A DNA stretch of 51,082 bases from Acrocarpospora pleiomorpha (GTDB lineage Bacteria > Actinomycetota > Actinomycetes > Streptosporangiales > Streptosporangiaceae). The notes beneath the pieces were generated by a model. The model saw nothing but the letters and a program-made list of their open reading frames with translations. It had not been told where the DNA came from and ran no database searches. The stretch covers positions 1 through 51,082 of the forward strand of contig NZ_BLAF01000009.1 in the NCBI RefSeq assembly GCF_009687885.1, read 5' to 3'. Positions 1 to 7,486 of this stretch are shown here, piece after piece. The position numbers and the translations under genes are program-made. Position 1 is the stretch's first letter, and the number at the start of each line of letters is the position of its first letter.

Positions 1-50
1 GGCGGAGCCCGAGGTGAAACAAAGGGAGGGCGGGTGGGGGAACCCCCGTT
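1..50. repeat. Structured intergenic repeat, copy 1 (cut by window edge)
   Basis: This stretch shares an identical 14-mer, GGCGGAGCCCGAGG, and a similar G-rich continuation with 40035-40084. The first part can fold as GGC-GGA-GCC, truncated by the window start. The second can fold as GGGG/CCCC around 36-47. Copy 2 keeps the second hairpin with different paired bases. It lies about 30 bases beyond the stop of the minus-strand redoxin gene. Function unknown; it could be a dispersed palindromic element or part of a 3' end. Confidence 0.45.
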
Positions 51-66
51 TCGGGCGTATCCGAAA
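49..66 (-). terminator. Possible terminator hairpin after the redoxin gene
   Basis: TTTCGG (49-54) and CCGAAA (61-66) form a 6-bp stem with a 6-base loop. It starts 15 bases beyond the redoxin stop codon on the minus strand. There is no clear U-run, so this is a weak call. Confidence 0.35.
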
Positions 67-80
67 GCATGCCGGGTCTG

Positions 81-641
81 CTACTCGGGCTCGTTGCCCG
101 GCTTCCATTTGATGCCGCAGCCGAGGCTGGGGTTCTGGTCCCCCGTCAGAGTTCGGCCCGTGAGCATGGCGTCGGTGGCGGTGCGGAGGGAGGTGCCGGT
201 GACGGGGTCGTCGTTGCGGGGGCGGGCGCTGTCGAATTCGCCTCGGTAGGCCAGGCGGTGGTCGGCGTCGTACAGGAAGAAGTCGGGGGTGCAGGCCGCC
301 CGGTAGGCGCGGGCCACGTCCTGGGTTTCGTCGATCAGGTACGGGAAGCCGAAACCGGCCCGCCTGGCCTGCTCGATCAGGTGTTCCGTGTCGTCGTCGG
401 GGTAGTTGACGACGTCGTTGCTGGAGATCGCCACGGTGGCCACGCGGCCGAGGTAGTCGGCGGCGTACGGCCCGAGGCCGTTCTCGATGCGGCGGACGTA
501 GGGGCAGTGGTTGGACAGGAACACCACCAGGACGGGGGAGCCCTTCAGGCTGCTGAGGGTGAGGCGGCCGCCGCTGATCGTGGGGAGGTCGAAATCGGGC
601 GCGGCGGATCCGAGCGGAACCATGAACGAGTTGACGGCCAC
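81..641 (-). CDS. Thioredoxin-fold redoxin (AhpC/TSA-like)
   Basis: A 186-residue thioredoxin-fold protein of the AhpC/TSA/redoxin type. The N-terminal part reads GSAAPDFDLP, the usual redoxin opening. The active-site segment is SNHCPYVRR, with one Cys followed by PYV, so the second Cys of a classical CxxC is absent. This is typical of the NHCPYV group of actinobacterial redoxins. A later segment (ACTPDFFLYD) carries another Cys. There is no signal peptide, so it is probably cytoplasmic. I chose a GTG at 641 because AGGGA lies five bases upstream; an ATG at 623 is the alternative, and the frame stays open to 722. It is probably a peroxide or thiol reductase; the substrate cannot be told. It does not look like part of the nearby NRPS cluster. 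Confidence 0.8.
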   Translation of the reverse strand: MAVNSFMVPLGSAAPDFDLPTISGGRLTLSSLKGSPVLVVFLSNHCPYVRRIENGLGPYAADYLGRVATVAISSNDVVNYPDDDTEHLIEQARRAGFGFPYLIDETQDVARAYRAACTPDFFLYDADHRLAYRGEFDSARPRNDDPVTGTSLRTATDAMLTGRTLTGDQNPSLGCGIKWKPGNEPE

Positions 642-782
642 GTTTTCCCTATCTGTTTTAACGGGATCTGAGGTCAGGAAAGAGTGCTTCCCGCTTCCTC
701 CTAATTCAATACCGATGAGCACTGGCGGGCGTCAACGACACCGGTATACGCTCTTCGATGGTTACACATTGAGGAGGAAATC

Positions 783-1148
783 ATGGCCATCGGAACACTC
801 AGCGAGGTCGTGCTGGACTGTCCGGACCCGGTCGCGCTGGGCGGCTTCTACGCCAAGATCCTGGACTGGAAGGTCGTGCACAAAGCCGACGACTGGGTCA
901 CGATCAGCGGCGACGATGGAGAGATCAAGCTGGCCTTCCAGCTCGCCCCCGACTACAAGCCCCCGGTCTGGCCGGACGCCGAGCACCCGCAGCAGTTCCA
1001 TCTCGACATCCGGGTCCCCGACCTGGAGAAGGGCACGGCCGAGGTGCTCGCCTTGGGCGCGGTCAAGCACCACCACCAGCCCGGCCAGGAGGATGGTTTC
1101 GTCGTCTTCCTCGACCCGGCCGGCCACCCGTTCTGCCTGGTCGACTAG
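783..1148 (+). CDS. VOC-superfamily (glyoxalase/bleomycin-resistance fold) protein
   Basis: A 121-residue protein with the two-repeat beta-alpha-beta-beta-beta layout of the vicinal oxygen chelate superfamily. The first repeat opens with VVLDCPDPVALGGFYAKIL, the second contains FHLDIRVPDLEK, and the end (VVFLDPAGHPFCLVD) is the usual VOC C-terminus. Members are glyoxalases, dioxygenases or drug-binding proteins; this short single-chain type is common in actinomycetes and mostly uncharacterised. A strong ribosome-binding site, GAGGAGG, lies a few bases before the ATG. It is convergent with the carboxypeptidase gene, 211 bases away. A self-protection role for the neighbouring cluster is possible but unsupported. 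Confidence 0.85.
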   Translation: MAIGTLSEVVLDCPDPVALGGFYAKILDWKVVHKADDWVTISGDDGEIKLAFQLAPDYKPPVWPDAEHPQQFHLDIRVPDLEKGTAEVLALGAVKHHHQPGQEDGFVVFLDPAGHPFCLVD

Positions 1149-1359
1149 GAGCACCTGACGCAGAAGCAGGTTGCCCGGTGCTCACCGCTATCCGGCGCCG
1201 TTGACACTGGTGATGGTCCTCGCCGCACCGGGCGCCACGAGCAGCAGCGGCATTCTGTTTGGTGTTCTAAGCCTGTCGTCAGCCCTCTGCCCCCCGCATT
1301 CGCCGTGTATCGGGCCGTAACGGCTCGGATGCGGGCGGCAGGCAATCCTCAGCGCCTGA

Positions 1360-2721
1360 TCAAGCATCGCGCTCAGGATGGTGTGGCGAGGTGCGGCACG
1401 CGGCGGTGAGCACGGCGCCGAGCTGGGCGCCGACCAGTCGCGAGAGGGGCACTGGAGTGCCCTTCGCGTCGGCTTCGGCTTCGTCGGCCCAGGAATCGAA
1501 CACGTCGTTGAGCGCCCGGCGGGCCGTTCGGATGGCGGGCGAGTGGTTGCCGACGGCGAGCTCCCCTTCGACAAGCCGCAAGGCGGTGCCGCAGGTACGC
1601 AGGCGCAACGTGTGGGCGGTTTGGCAGGCCGCCAATCGCTCAGCGACGGTAGCCCCTGCCTCACCGGCCCGTTCCGCCTGATTCCGGTACGCGGCGCCCA
1701 ACGCGGCCGTAGTCCGCCGAAGGTCGTTCAGGGAGCGGACGAACGGCGAATCGGGCACCGAGAGCGCGCCCAGGACCGGGTCGATGAATTCGCCGACACG
1801 CGGGGAGATGTCCCCAAGCATCGTCGCCGTGCCGCGGAGCAGCTCCGCCCTACGCTGACCGCAGTCGGTATCCTCCCCGCTGCGGGGGTCGGACCACATC
1901 GGGACCTCGATGATCAGGGAATAGGTGCCATGGCGGCTGGCGTAGTGCACGCTTGACGCGCCGATAACGGCACCTTCTTCGCCTTCCTCGGCCACGGCCT
2001 GGGCGATGACGTCCGCCGGCGGCACAACGAACACTCCCGGCCCGCTCCGCTTCGCACCGGGAATGTCCGGATCACCGGTGTGCACGGGGATCCCGGTATG
2101 GCTGGACAGGTCGGCGAGTGCCTCCGCCATGCCGGGCCGTTCCTCGCTGACGTAGTAGTAGACGCCACCGAACTCGGCGTTGTGCAGCGAGCACATCAGC
2201 GCTGGCCGCACCGTGTCGATCACGTCCGCGAGAGCCCTCGTCTCGGGCATGCTCGGATGGGACTCCCGCCAGTCGCGTGGGAAGGTCCACTCCACCTGCT
2301 CGTCGAACGGTGGCCGGTAGTGCCAGCGCGCGTAGTTCCGCCGTGTCAGCGGACCTGAGAACCAGCTTTCATTGAGACGCGCGCCATCCGGGTCCACACA
2401 GCCGATGAAATGCCAGGTGTAACCCAGTTGGTCGCGCAACTCGTCATCGTTACAGAGCAATTCGGCCAAATAGCACACCGTGAGGAAACCAACGGGCTCG
2501 TTGGGGTGCGGCCCGGCGAACACGAGCGCGTCCCTGTGGCCGGAGCCGATGCTGACCAGATGAATGGGCTCGCCCAGCCGGGACGACCCGACGCGTTGGC
2601 GGCGCGCCAGCCCTGGGTTGCGGGCAACGAGCGCGGCCAGGCGTTTCTCCACCTCGTCGGGCCCTGGGAAATAGTCCTCGCGCGGAATCCTGCGAAGTAT
2701 CGTGGCGATCTCCGGCATCAT
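1360..2721 (-). CDS. M14-family zinc carboxypeptidase-like protein
   Basis: A protein of about 453 residues with the metallocarboxypeptidase M14 fold. The zinc-binding HxxE is seen in GPHPNEP (H72, E75). A third ligand His is in CSLHNAEFGG, and the catalytic Glu is probably in LIIEVPMW. There is no signal peptide, so it should act in the cytoplasm. AGGG nine bases upstream supports the ATG at 2721; a GTG at 2727 is also possible. It follows the citramalate synthase gene on the same strand after about 90 bases and so probably ends the NRPS operon. By position it might trim a peptide precursor or inactivate the peptide product. That role is inference; the family also includes peptidoglycan and amidohydrolase-type enzymes. 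Confidence 0.75.
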   Translation of the reverse strand: MMPEIATILRRIPREDYFPGPDEVEKRLAALVARNPGLARRQRVGSSRLGEPIHLVSIGSGHRDALVFAGPHPNEPVGFLTVCYLAELLCNDDELRDQLGYTWHFIGCVDPDGARLNESWFSGPLTRRNYARWHYRPPFDEQVEWTFPRDWRESHPSMPETRALADVIDTVRPALMCSLHNAEFGGVYYYVSEERPGMAEALADLSSHTGIPVHTGDPDIPGAKRSGPGVFVVPPADVIAQAVAEEGEEGAVIGASSVHYASRHGTYSLIIEVPMWSDPRSGEDTDCGQRRAELLRGTATMLGDISPRVGEFIDPVLGALSVPDSPFVRSLNDLRRTTAALGAAYRNQAERAGEAGATVAERLAACQTAHTLRLRTCGTALRLVEGELAVGNHSPAIRTARRALNDVFDSWADEAEADAKGTPVPLSRLVGAQLGAVLTAACRTSPHHPERDA

Positions 2722-2808
2722 AGACACAGACCCTATTCAAGGAGCTCACCAGCTACCGCGCAATACCTTCCTTTTCCTGGAGCCACCGTTGCCGAACGCC
2801 CGGAAATG

Positions 2809-4386
2809 TCACTGATATTCATAACACCCGCGCACAAGAGCGAAGGAAACTGCCTGTTCCAGTGCATACCACGAAGCCTCAATAATGTTCTCGGCCACGC
2901 CGACTGTAGCCCATTCGCCGGAATCGTCTCTGGACGTGATCAGAACCCGGGTGATCGCGTCCGTGCCGTGCTCACCTTCCAGAATCCGGACCCTGAAATC
3001 CACCAACTCCAGCTTCGCAAGCTCCGGATAAAGCTTCTCCAGGCCGAGCCGTACCGCCTTGTCCAGGGCGTTGACCGGGCCGTTGCCCTCGCCGGTGGCG
3101 ACGATCCGCTCCCCCTTGGCCTCCAGCTTGACGGTGGCCTCGCTGACCACCTCGCCATAGCGGCTTCGCTCGACGGTCACCCGCCAGGACTCGACCTCGA
3201 AGTGGCGGCGACTCTCACCGTGGATCGTGTCGCGCAACAGCAGCTCGAAGGAGGCGTCGGCCGCCTCGAAGGTGAAGCCCTTGGCCTCCAGGTCCTTGAC
3301 GCGGTCGACGAGCGTCCTGGCGTGCTCGGGGCCGAGGTCATAGCCCAGCTCGCGGCCCTTCAGCTCGACCGAGGCGCGCCCGGCCATGTCGGAGACCAGC
3401 ATCCGCATGCCGTTGCCGACCTGGGCCGGGTCGATGTGCTGGTACAGGTTGGGATCCACCTTGATGGCCGAGGCGTGCAGGCCGGCCTTGTGCGCGAAGG
3501 CCGACATGCCGACGTACGGCGCGTGGGAGTCCGGGGTGACGTTGGTGACCTCGGTGATCGCGTGCGCGATCCGGGTCAGCTCCGCCAGCGACTCTTCCGG
3601 CACCAGGTCGAAGCCCCGCTTGAGCTGGAGGTTGGCGACCACGGTGAACAGGTTGGCGTTGCCGGAGCGCTCGCCGTACCCGTTGGCGCAGCCCTGCACG
3701 TGGGTGGTGCCGGCGCGGACGGCGGCCAGGGTGTTGGCGACGGCGCAGCCGGTGTCGTCGTGGCAGTGGATGCCGATCCGCGCGCCCAGCGACACCGCGT
3801 GGTGCACCACGTCGGCGAGCTCGTCGGGGAGCATGCCGCCGTTGGTGTCGCACAGCGCGATCACCGAGGCGCCCGCCTCGGCGGCGGTTCGGATGACCTC
3901 CAGCGCGTACGCCGGGTTGGACTTGTAGCCGTCGAAGAAATGCTCGGCGTCGAGAAAGACGCGCTGGCCCTCCGCACGCAGGTGCGAGACCGTGTCGCGG
4001 ATCATCGCGAGGTTCTCCGCCAAAGTCGTGCGGAGGGCCAGTTCCACATGCCGGTCGTGACTCTTGGCGACCAGGGTCACGACGGGCGCCCCGGATTCGC
4101 GCAGCGCGGCCACCAACGGGTCGTCGGCCGCCTGCACACCCGCCCGGCGGGTCGCGCCGAACGCTGCGAGCTGCGCATGCTTCAGGTCGAGCTCTGTTCG
4201 AGCCCTTCTGAAGAATTCGGTGTCCTTGGGGATGGCTCCCGGCCAGCCGCCCTCGATGAAACCGACGCCCAGCCCGTCCAGGTGCCGCGCGATGGCCAGC
4301 TTGTCGGCCACCGTCAGGTTGAGGCCCTCCTGCTGGGCTCCGTCGCGGAGCGTCGTGTCGTACACATGGAACCGGTCGTCGGGCAT
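2809..4386 (-). CDS. cimA: Citramalate synthase (CimA type)
   Basis: A 525-residue enzyme of the isopropylmalate/homocitrate/citramalate synthase family. It condenses pyruvate with acetyl-CoA to (R)-citramalate, the first step of the threonine-independent route to 2-oxobutyrate and isoleucine. The N-terminal TIM barrel opens with YDTTLRDGAQQEG. The metal-binding HCHDD segment is present (IGIHCHDDTG), as is the second signature GLHASAIKVDPNLYQH. The region after about residue 400 fits the C-terminal allosteric domain. The length matches the CimA subfamily rather than short LeuA forms. The start has a good Shine-Dalgarno (GAGGAG, five bases). It is 27 bases after the exporter gene, so it is part of the NRPS operon. 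It may boost isoleucine or 2-aminobutyrate supply for three aliphatic-type adenylation domains. Confidence 0.88.
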   Translation of the reverse strand: MPDDRFHVYDTTLRDGAQQEGLNLTVADKLAIARHLDGLGVGFIEGGWPGAIPKDTEFFRRARTELDLKHAQLAAFGATRRAGVQAADDPLVAALRESGAPVVTLVAKSHDRHVELALRTTLAENLAMIRDTVSHLRAEGQRVFLDAEHFFDGYKSNPAYALEVIRTAAEAGASVIALCDTNGGMLPDELADVVHHAVSLGARIGIHCHDDTGCAVANTLAAVRAGTTHVQGCANGYGERSGNANLFTVVANLQLKRGFDLVPEESLAELTRIAHAITEVTNVTPDSHAPYVGMSAFAHKAGLHASAIKVDPNLYQHIDPAQVGNGMRMLVSDMAGRASVELKGRELGYDLGPEHARTLVDRVKDLEAKGFTFEAADASFELLLRDTIHGESRRHFEVESWRVTVERSRYGEVVSEATVKLEAKGERIVATGEGNGPVNALDKAVRLGLEKLYPELAKLELVDFRVRILEGEHGTDAITRVLITSRDDSGEWATVGVAENIIEASWYALEQAVSFALVRGCYEYQ

Positions 4387-4413
4387 GCGAACTCCTCACC
4401 GTGTCCGGCGGTC

Positions 4414-5988
4414 TTAGACGAGTTCTTCTCCCCGGGCGAGGTTGCCCTTGGGGAGCGAGGTGAACACCACCGCCGCGCTCAGTACGGCCAGCACGCCACC
4501 GACGAGCATGGAGGTATGCATCCCGTTCACGAACGCCTCCCGGCCGAGCTCCAGGAACCTGTCGGCCTGAGCCCGATCCAGCAGCGCGGCGGCTTCGGTC
4601 AGCGAGTTCACCGATTCCGACGCCTTGCCGACCACGTCGGCGGGGAAGGCGGACAGCAAGGAGCCGGTCACGTTGCCGGCGTATACGGAGGCCAGCACGC
4701 TGCCCAGGACGGCCACGCCCAGCGCGCCGCCGATCTGCCTGGCCGAGTTGCCGACGGCGCTGCCGACCCCGGCCAGGGCCGGGGGGACCTGGCTGAGGCT
4801 GGTGGCGATCGCCTGGCCCACGGTGAGCCCCGCCCCGAGCCCCGTGAAGCCCAGGCTCACGCCGACGAGCGAGTAGGTGGTGTCCGTGTCCGCGGCGACC
4901 AGGATGAACATGCCCACGCCGATCAGCAGCAGCCCGATCGCGATGACGCCCCGGCTGCCGATCTTGGCTGCCATCGGCCCGGCGATGATGCTGGCCAGGG
5001 TGAAGAGCAGCGCGAGCGGCACCAGGCCGAGGCCCGCGTTCAGGGGTTCGTACCGCAGCACCCCCTGCAGGTACTGGGTGAGCACGAACATGATGCCGGT
5101 GAAGACGAAGAAGCTGAGCGACGCCGCCATGGAGCCCACCACGAAGGTGCGCACGCGCAGCAGCCCGAGGTCCAGGACGGGCGCGGGCGCCCTGCGCTGC
5201 CAGCCCACGAACACGGCCAGCAGGATGACGCCGGCCACCGCGGCGCCGATGGTGCCCGGCGTGGCCCAGCCAAGCCGGGGCCCTTCGATGATGGCGAAGA
5301 GCAAGGTCCCGGTGCCGAGCGCGGACAGCAGCACGCCCGGCACGTCCAGCCCTCGCCCGCCGGCGCCCGCGGGTGTCTTGATCAGTAGCTGCGCACTGAC
5401 CATCGTCACCAGGACCAGCGGGATGTTGATCAGGAAGACCGACCCCCACCAGAAGTGGTTGAGCAGCCAGCCGCCCAGCACGGGGCCGAGGGGGAGGCCC
5501 AGCACGGTCATGGCGCTCCAGATGCCGAACGCCTTGGGCCGTTCCTCCTTGGGGAAGCTGATCGTGACCAGGGCCAGCGAGGCCGGGAGGATCCCGGCCC
5601 CGCCCACGCCGAGGAGCGCTCGCCAGGCGAGAAGCTGCCCCGTCGAGGTGGCCAGCACGCACAGGAGCGACGCGACCCCGAAGATCGTCAAGCTGGCCTG
5701 GAGGAGCCGCTTGTGCCCGTACTGGTCACCCAGCCGGCCGCCGATGAGCATGAAGGCGGCGAAGGTGAGGATGTACGCGTCACTGATCCAGGCGAGGTCA
5801 CTGCTGGAAGCCGAGAGATCTGCCGCCATCGACGGCAGGGCGACATTGACGACGGTGGCGTCGACCTCCACCACGGTGACCACCAGGCACAGAACGGCCA
5901 GCACCCACCACCGTTGCGGATTCGGCGGTGCCGTCGTCTCCGTGCCTAACTGGGTCGTCTCCTCGGACTTCCGGCTTTTTTCGGACAC
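4414..5988 (-). CDS. DHA2/EmrB-QacA family MFS drug exporter
   Basis: A 524-residue proton-driven multidrug exporter. After a charged N-terminus it starts its first membrane helix at WWVLAVLCLVVTVVEVD, where the acidic residue and DATVVNVALP are typical of DHA2 proteins. The cytoplasmic loop 2-3 motif is GGRLGDQYGHKRLL, and motif C is visible around LGVGGAGILPA. The hydrophobic pattern and length fit 14 transmembrane segments. Translation starts at a GTG with AGGAG six bases upstream. It sits 29 bases after the P450 gene in the same operon. Its likely task is export of the NRPS product and self-protection; the substrate itself is inferred only from context. Confidence 0.9.
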   Translation of the reverse strand: MSEKSRKSEETTQLGTETTAPPNPQRWWVLAVLCLVVTVVEVDATVVNVALPSMAADLSASSSDLAWISDAYILTFAAFMLIGGRLGDQYGHKRLLQASLTIFGVASLLCVLATSTGQLLAWRALLGVGGAGILPASLALVTISFPKEERPKAFGIWSAMTVLGLPLGPVLGGWLLNHFWWGSVFLINIPLVLVTMVSAQLLIKTPAGAGGRGLDVPGVLLSALGTGTLLFAIIEGPRLGWATPGTIGAAVAGVILLAVFVGWQRRAPAPVLDLGLLRVRTFVVGSMAASLSFFVFTGIMFVLTQYLQGVLRYEPLNAGLGLVPLALLFTLASIIAGPMAAKIGSRGVIAIGLLLIGVGMFILVAADTDTTYSLVGVSLGFTGLGAGLTVGQAIATSLSQVPPALAGVGSAVGNSARQIGGALGVAVLGSVLASVYAGNVTGSLLSAFPADVVGKASESVNSLTEAAALLDRAQADRFLELGREAFVNGMHTSMLVGGVLAVLSAAVVFTSLPKGNLARGEELV

Positions 5989-6017
5989 CGATTACTCCTG
6001 TTTTCTTGGGGGGAATC

Positions 6018-7217
6018 TCACCAGGTGACGGGCAGGTCCCAGACCCCGTAGAGACCGGCATCGTGCTTGAACGCGATCTCGTCGAAAGGTACGGCGGGCC
6101 GGAGGCTGGGAAGCCGATCGATAAGCGTCCCGAAAGCGACCTCGAGCTCGATCGTGACGAGATGCTGTCCAAGGCACTGATGAATGCCGTGGCCGAAGGT
6201 GAGATGGTTGCGGGGGTTTCTTGTGACATCGAACTTCGTGGCTTCGGGATAGGCGGAATCATCGTGGTTGGCCGCCGCGATGAGGGTCATCACGCCTTCT
6301 CCCGCCCTGATGAGCGCACCCCCCAGTTCGACATCCTCGTCGGCCACTCTGGCGACGCCGATATCGGAAATGGACAGGTAGCGCAGCATCTCGGCGACCG
6401 CGCTGGGGATGAGTTTCGTGTTGGCCTGCAGTTCCGCCATCTGGTCGGGGTATTTGAACAACATGAGCACGCCAAGCGTGATCATGTTCGAGGTGGTCTC
6501 GTAGCCGTCCACGAGTAACACGACGACTGTGGCGACCAGCTCGTCGTGGGTCAGCGCCTTCGTTTCCGCGTTGTTGACGACGAGCTTGCCCAGCAGGCCG
6601 TCGCCCGGGCTGCGCTCTTCCTCGAGCAGGCGCTTGTCGACGTAGTCGAACAACGCGTCAAGCGCGCCCTTCACCTCGTCGACCTGGGTGGTGCGGTTGG
6701 TAAGCACCTGGCTGAACTTCTGCAGGAAACCCTGGTCGTCGTACGGCACGCCCAGCATGTCGCAGATGACCCGTGCGGGCACCGGGAGCGAGAAATTCGT
6801 GACCAGGTCCAACGGCGGCGCCTGCTCCACCAATTCGTCAAGAAGTGCGTCGACATGCCGCTGGATGTCGGGCCGCATGTTCTCGATCGACCGCGAGGTG
6901 AACGGCTTGACGAACAGCCGCCGGTAGGCGGTGTGCTCCGGCAGGTCGAGCCGGTTCATCATGCGCACCTTCTGCATCAGGTGCCGGTGCGGCATGAGAA
7001 TGGGGAATCCGGGCTTCCTGCTGTCCGCGCTGAAACGCTTGTCGGTGAGCACGGTCCGGGCGTCGTCGAAGCGGGTGACGATCCAGCAGGTGCTCCCGTC
7101 GGGCAGGCGTACCTTGGAGACCGGTTCGTTTTCGCGGAGCCGCGCATACTCGCTGGGGGGATCCAGCGGGTCCTCGCGCCGCAGCGGGAAGTTCATCAAG
7201 GTCTGCTCAATCGACAT
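6018..7217 (-). CDS. Cytochrome P450
   Basis: A 399-residue soluble bacterial P450. The haem-binding loop is FGHGIHQCLG (341-350), with the proximal Cys at 348. The K-helix ExxR is seen in AEMLRY. The I-helix oxygen-activation segment reads LLVDGYETTSN. The acidic-threonine pair is kept, but the usual AGxE is DGYE, with Asp in place of Ala. A clear GAGAGGAG lies upstream of the ATG. It lies between the MbtH and exporter genes in the NRPS operon and probably hydroxylates or cross-links the peptide or an amino acid bound to the NRPS. No X-domain is visible in the NRPS, so recruitment of the type used by glycopeptide P450s is unlikely. Confidence 0.93.
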   Translation of the reverse strand: MSIEQTLMNFPLRREDPLDPPSEYARLRENEPVSKVRLPDGSTCWIVTRFDDARTVLTDKRFSADSRKPGFPILMPHRHLMQKVRMMNRLDLPEHTAYRRLFVKPFTSRSIENMRPDIQRHVDALLDELVEQAPPLDLVTNFSLPVPARVICDMLGVPYDDQGFLQKFSQVLTNRTTQVDEVKGALDALFDYVDKRLLEEERSPGDGLLGKLVVNNAETKALTHDELVATVVVLLVDGYETTSNMITLGVLMLFKYPDQMAELQANTKLIPSAVAEMLRYLSISDIGVARVADEDVELGGALIRAGEGVMTLIAAANHDDSAYPEATKFDVTRNPRNHLTFGHGIHQCLGQHLVTIELEVAFGTLIDRLPSLRPAVPFDEIAFKHDAGLYGVWDLPVTW

Positions 7218-7273
7218 GACTTCTCCTCTCCAGGGTTTCTTGTCGTTAACGACCCATAGCCGCTGAGCCGGTA

Positions 7274-7486
7274 TCAGTCCTGGCTCATCCGCCCGACCAG
7301 GGTTCGTGGCCTCAGGTCGGTCCAGTTCTCATTGATGTAGTCGACGCAGGCGGCTCGGCTGTCTCTTTCTTTGACTACCTCCCAGCCGTTCGGCACGTCC
7401 ACGAAGATCGGCCACAGGGAATGTTGTCCCTCGCTGTTGCGAAGAACCAAGAATTCGGCGGTCTCGTCGTCAAATGGATTCGCCAT
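7274..7486 (-). CDS. MbtH-like NRPS accessory protein
   Basis: A 70-residue MbtH-family protein. These small proteins bind adenylation domains and are often required for their folding and activity. The family signature is clear: [10 protein letters not shown] followed by VPNGWEV, then the conserved WTDLRP near the C-terminus with the three family tryptophans. The start has AAGGGGG six bases upstream. Its first codons overlap the last 17 bases of the NRPS gene, so the two are probably translationally coupled. This is the only MbtH gene in the window and is the obvious partner of A1-A4. Confidence 0.96.
   Translation of the reverse strand: MANPFDDETAEFLVLRNSEGQHSLWPIFVDVPNGWEVVKERDSRAACVDYINENWTDLRPRTLVGRMSQD

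Noticed and set aside
1149..1359. Possible small gene between the VOC and carboxypeptidase genes
   Set aside because: Only fragments of shadow frames; no ribosome-binding site or recognisable protein.
2410..5388. A 992-codon plus-strand open frame opposite the citramalate synthase and exporter genes
   Set aside because: It is antisense to genes with clear family motifs, has low-complexity Arg/Gly/Val/Asp-rich translation and no motif of its own. Such frames are common in high-GC DNA.
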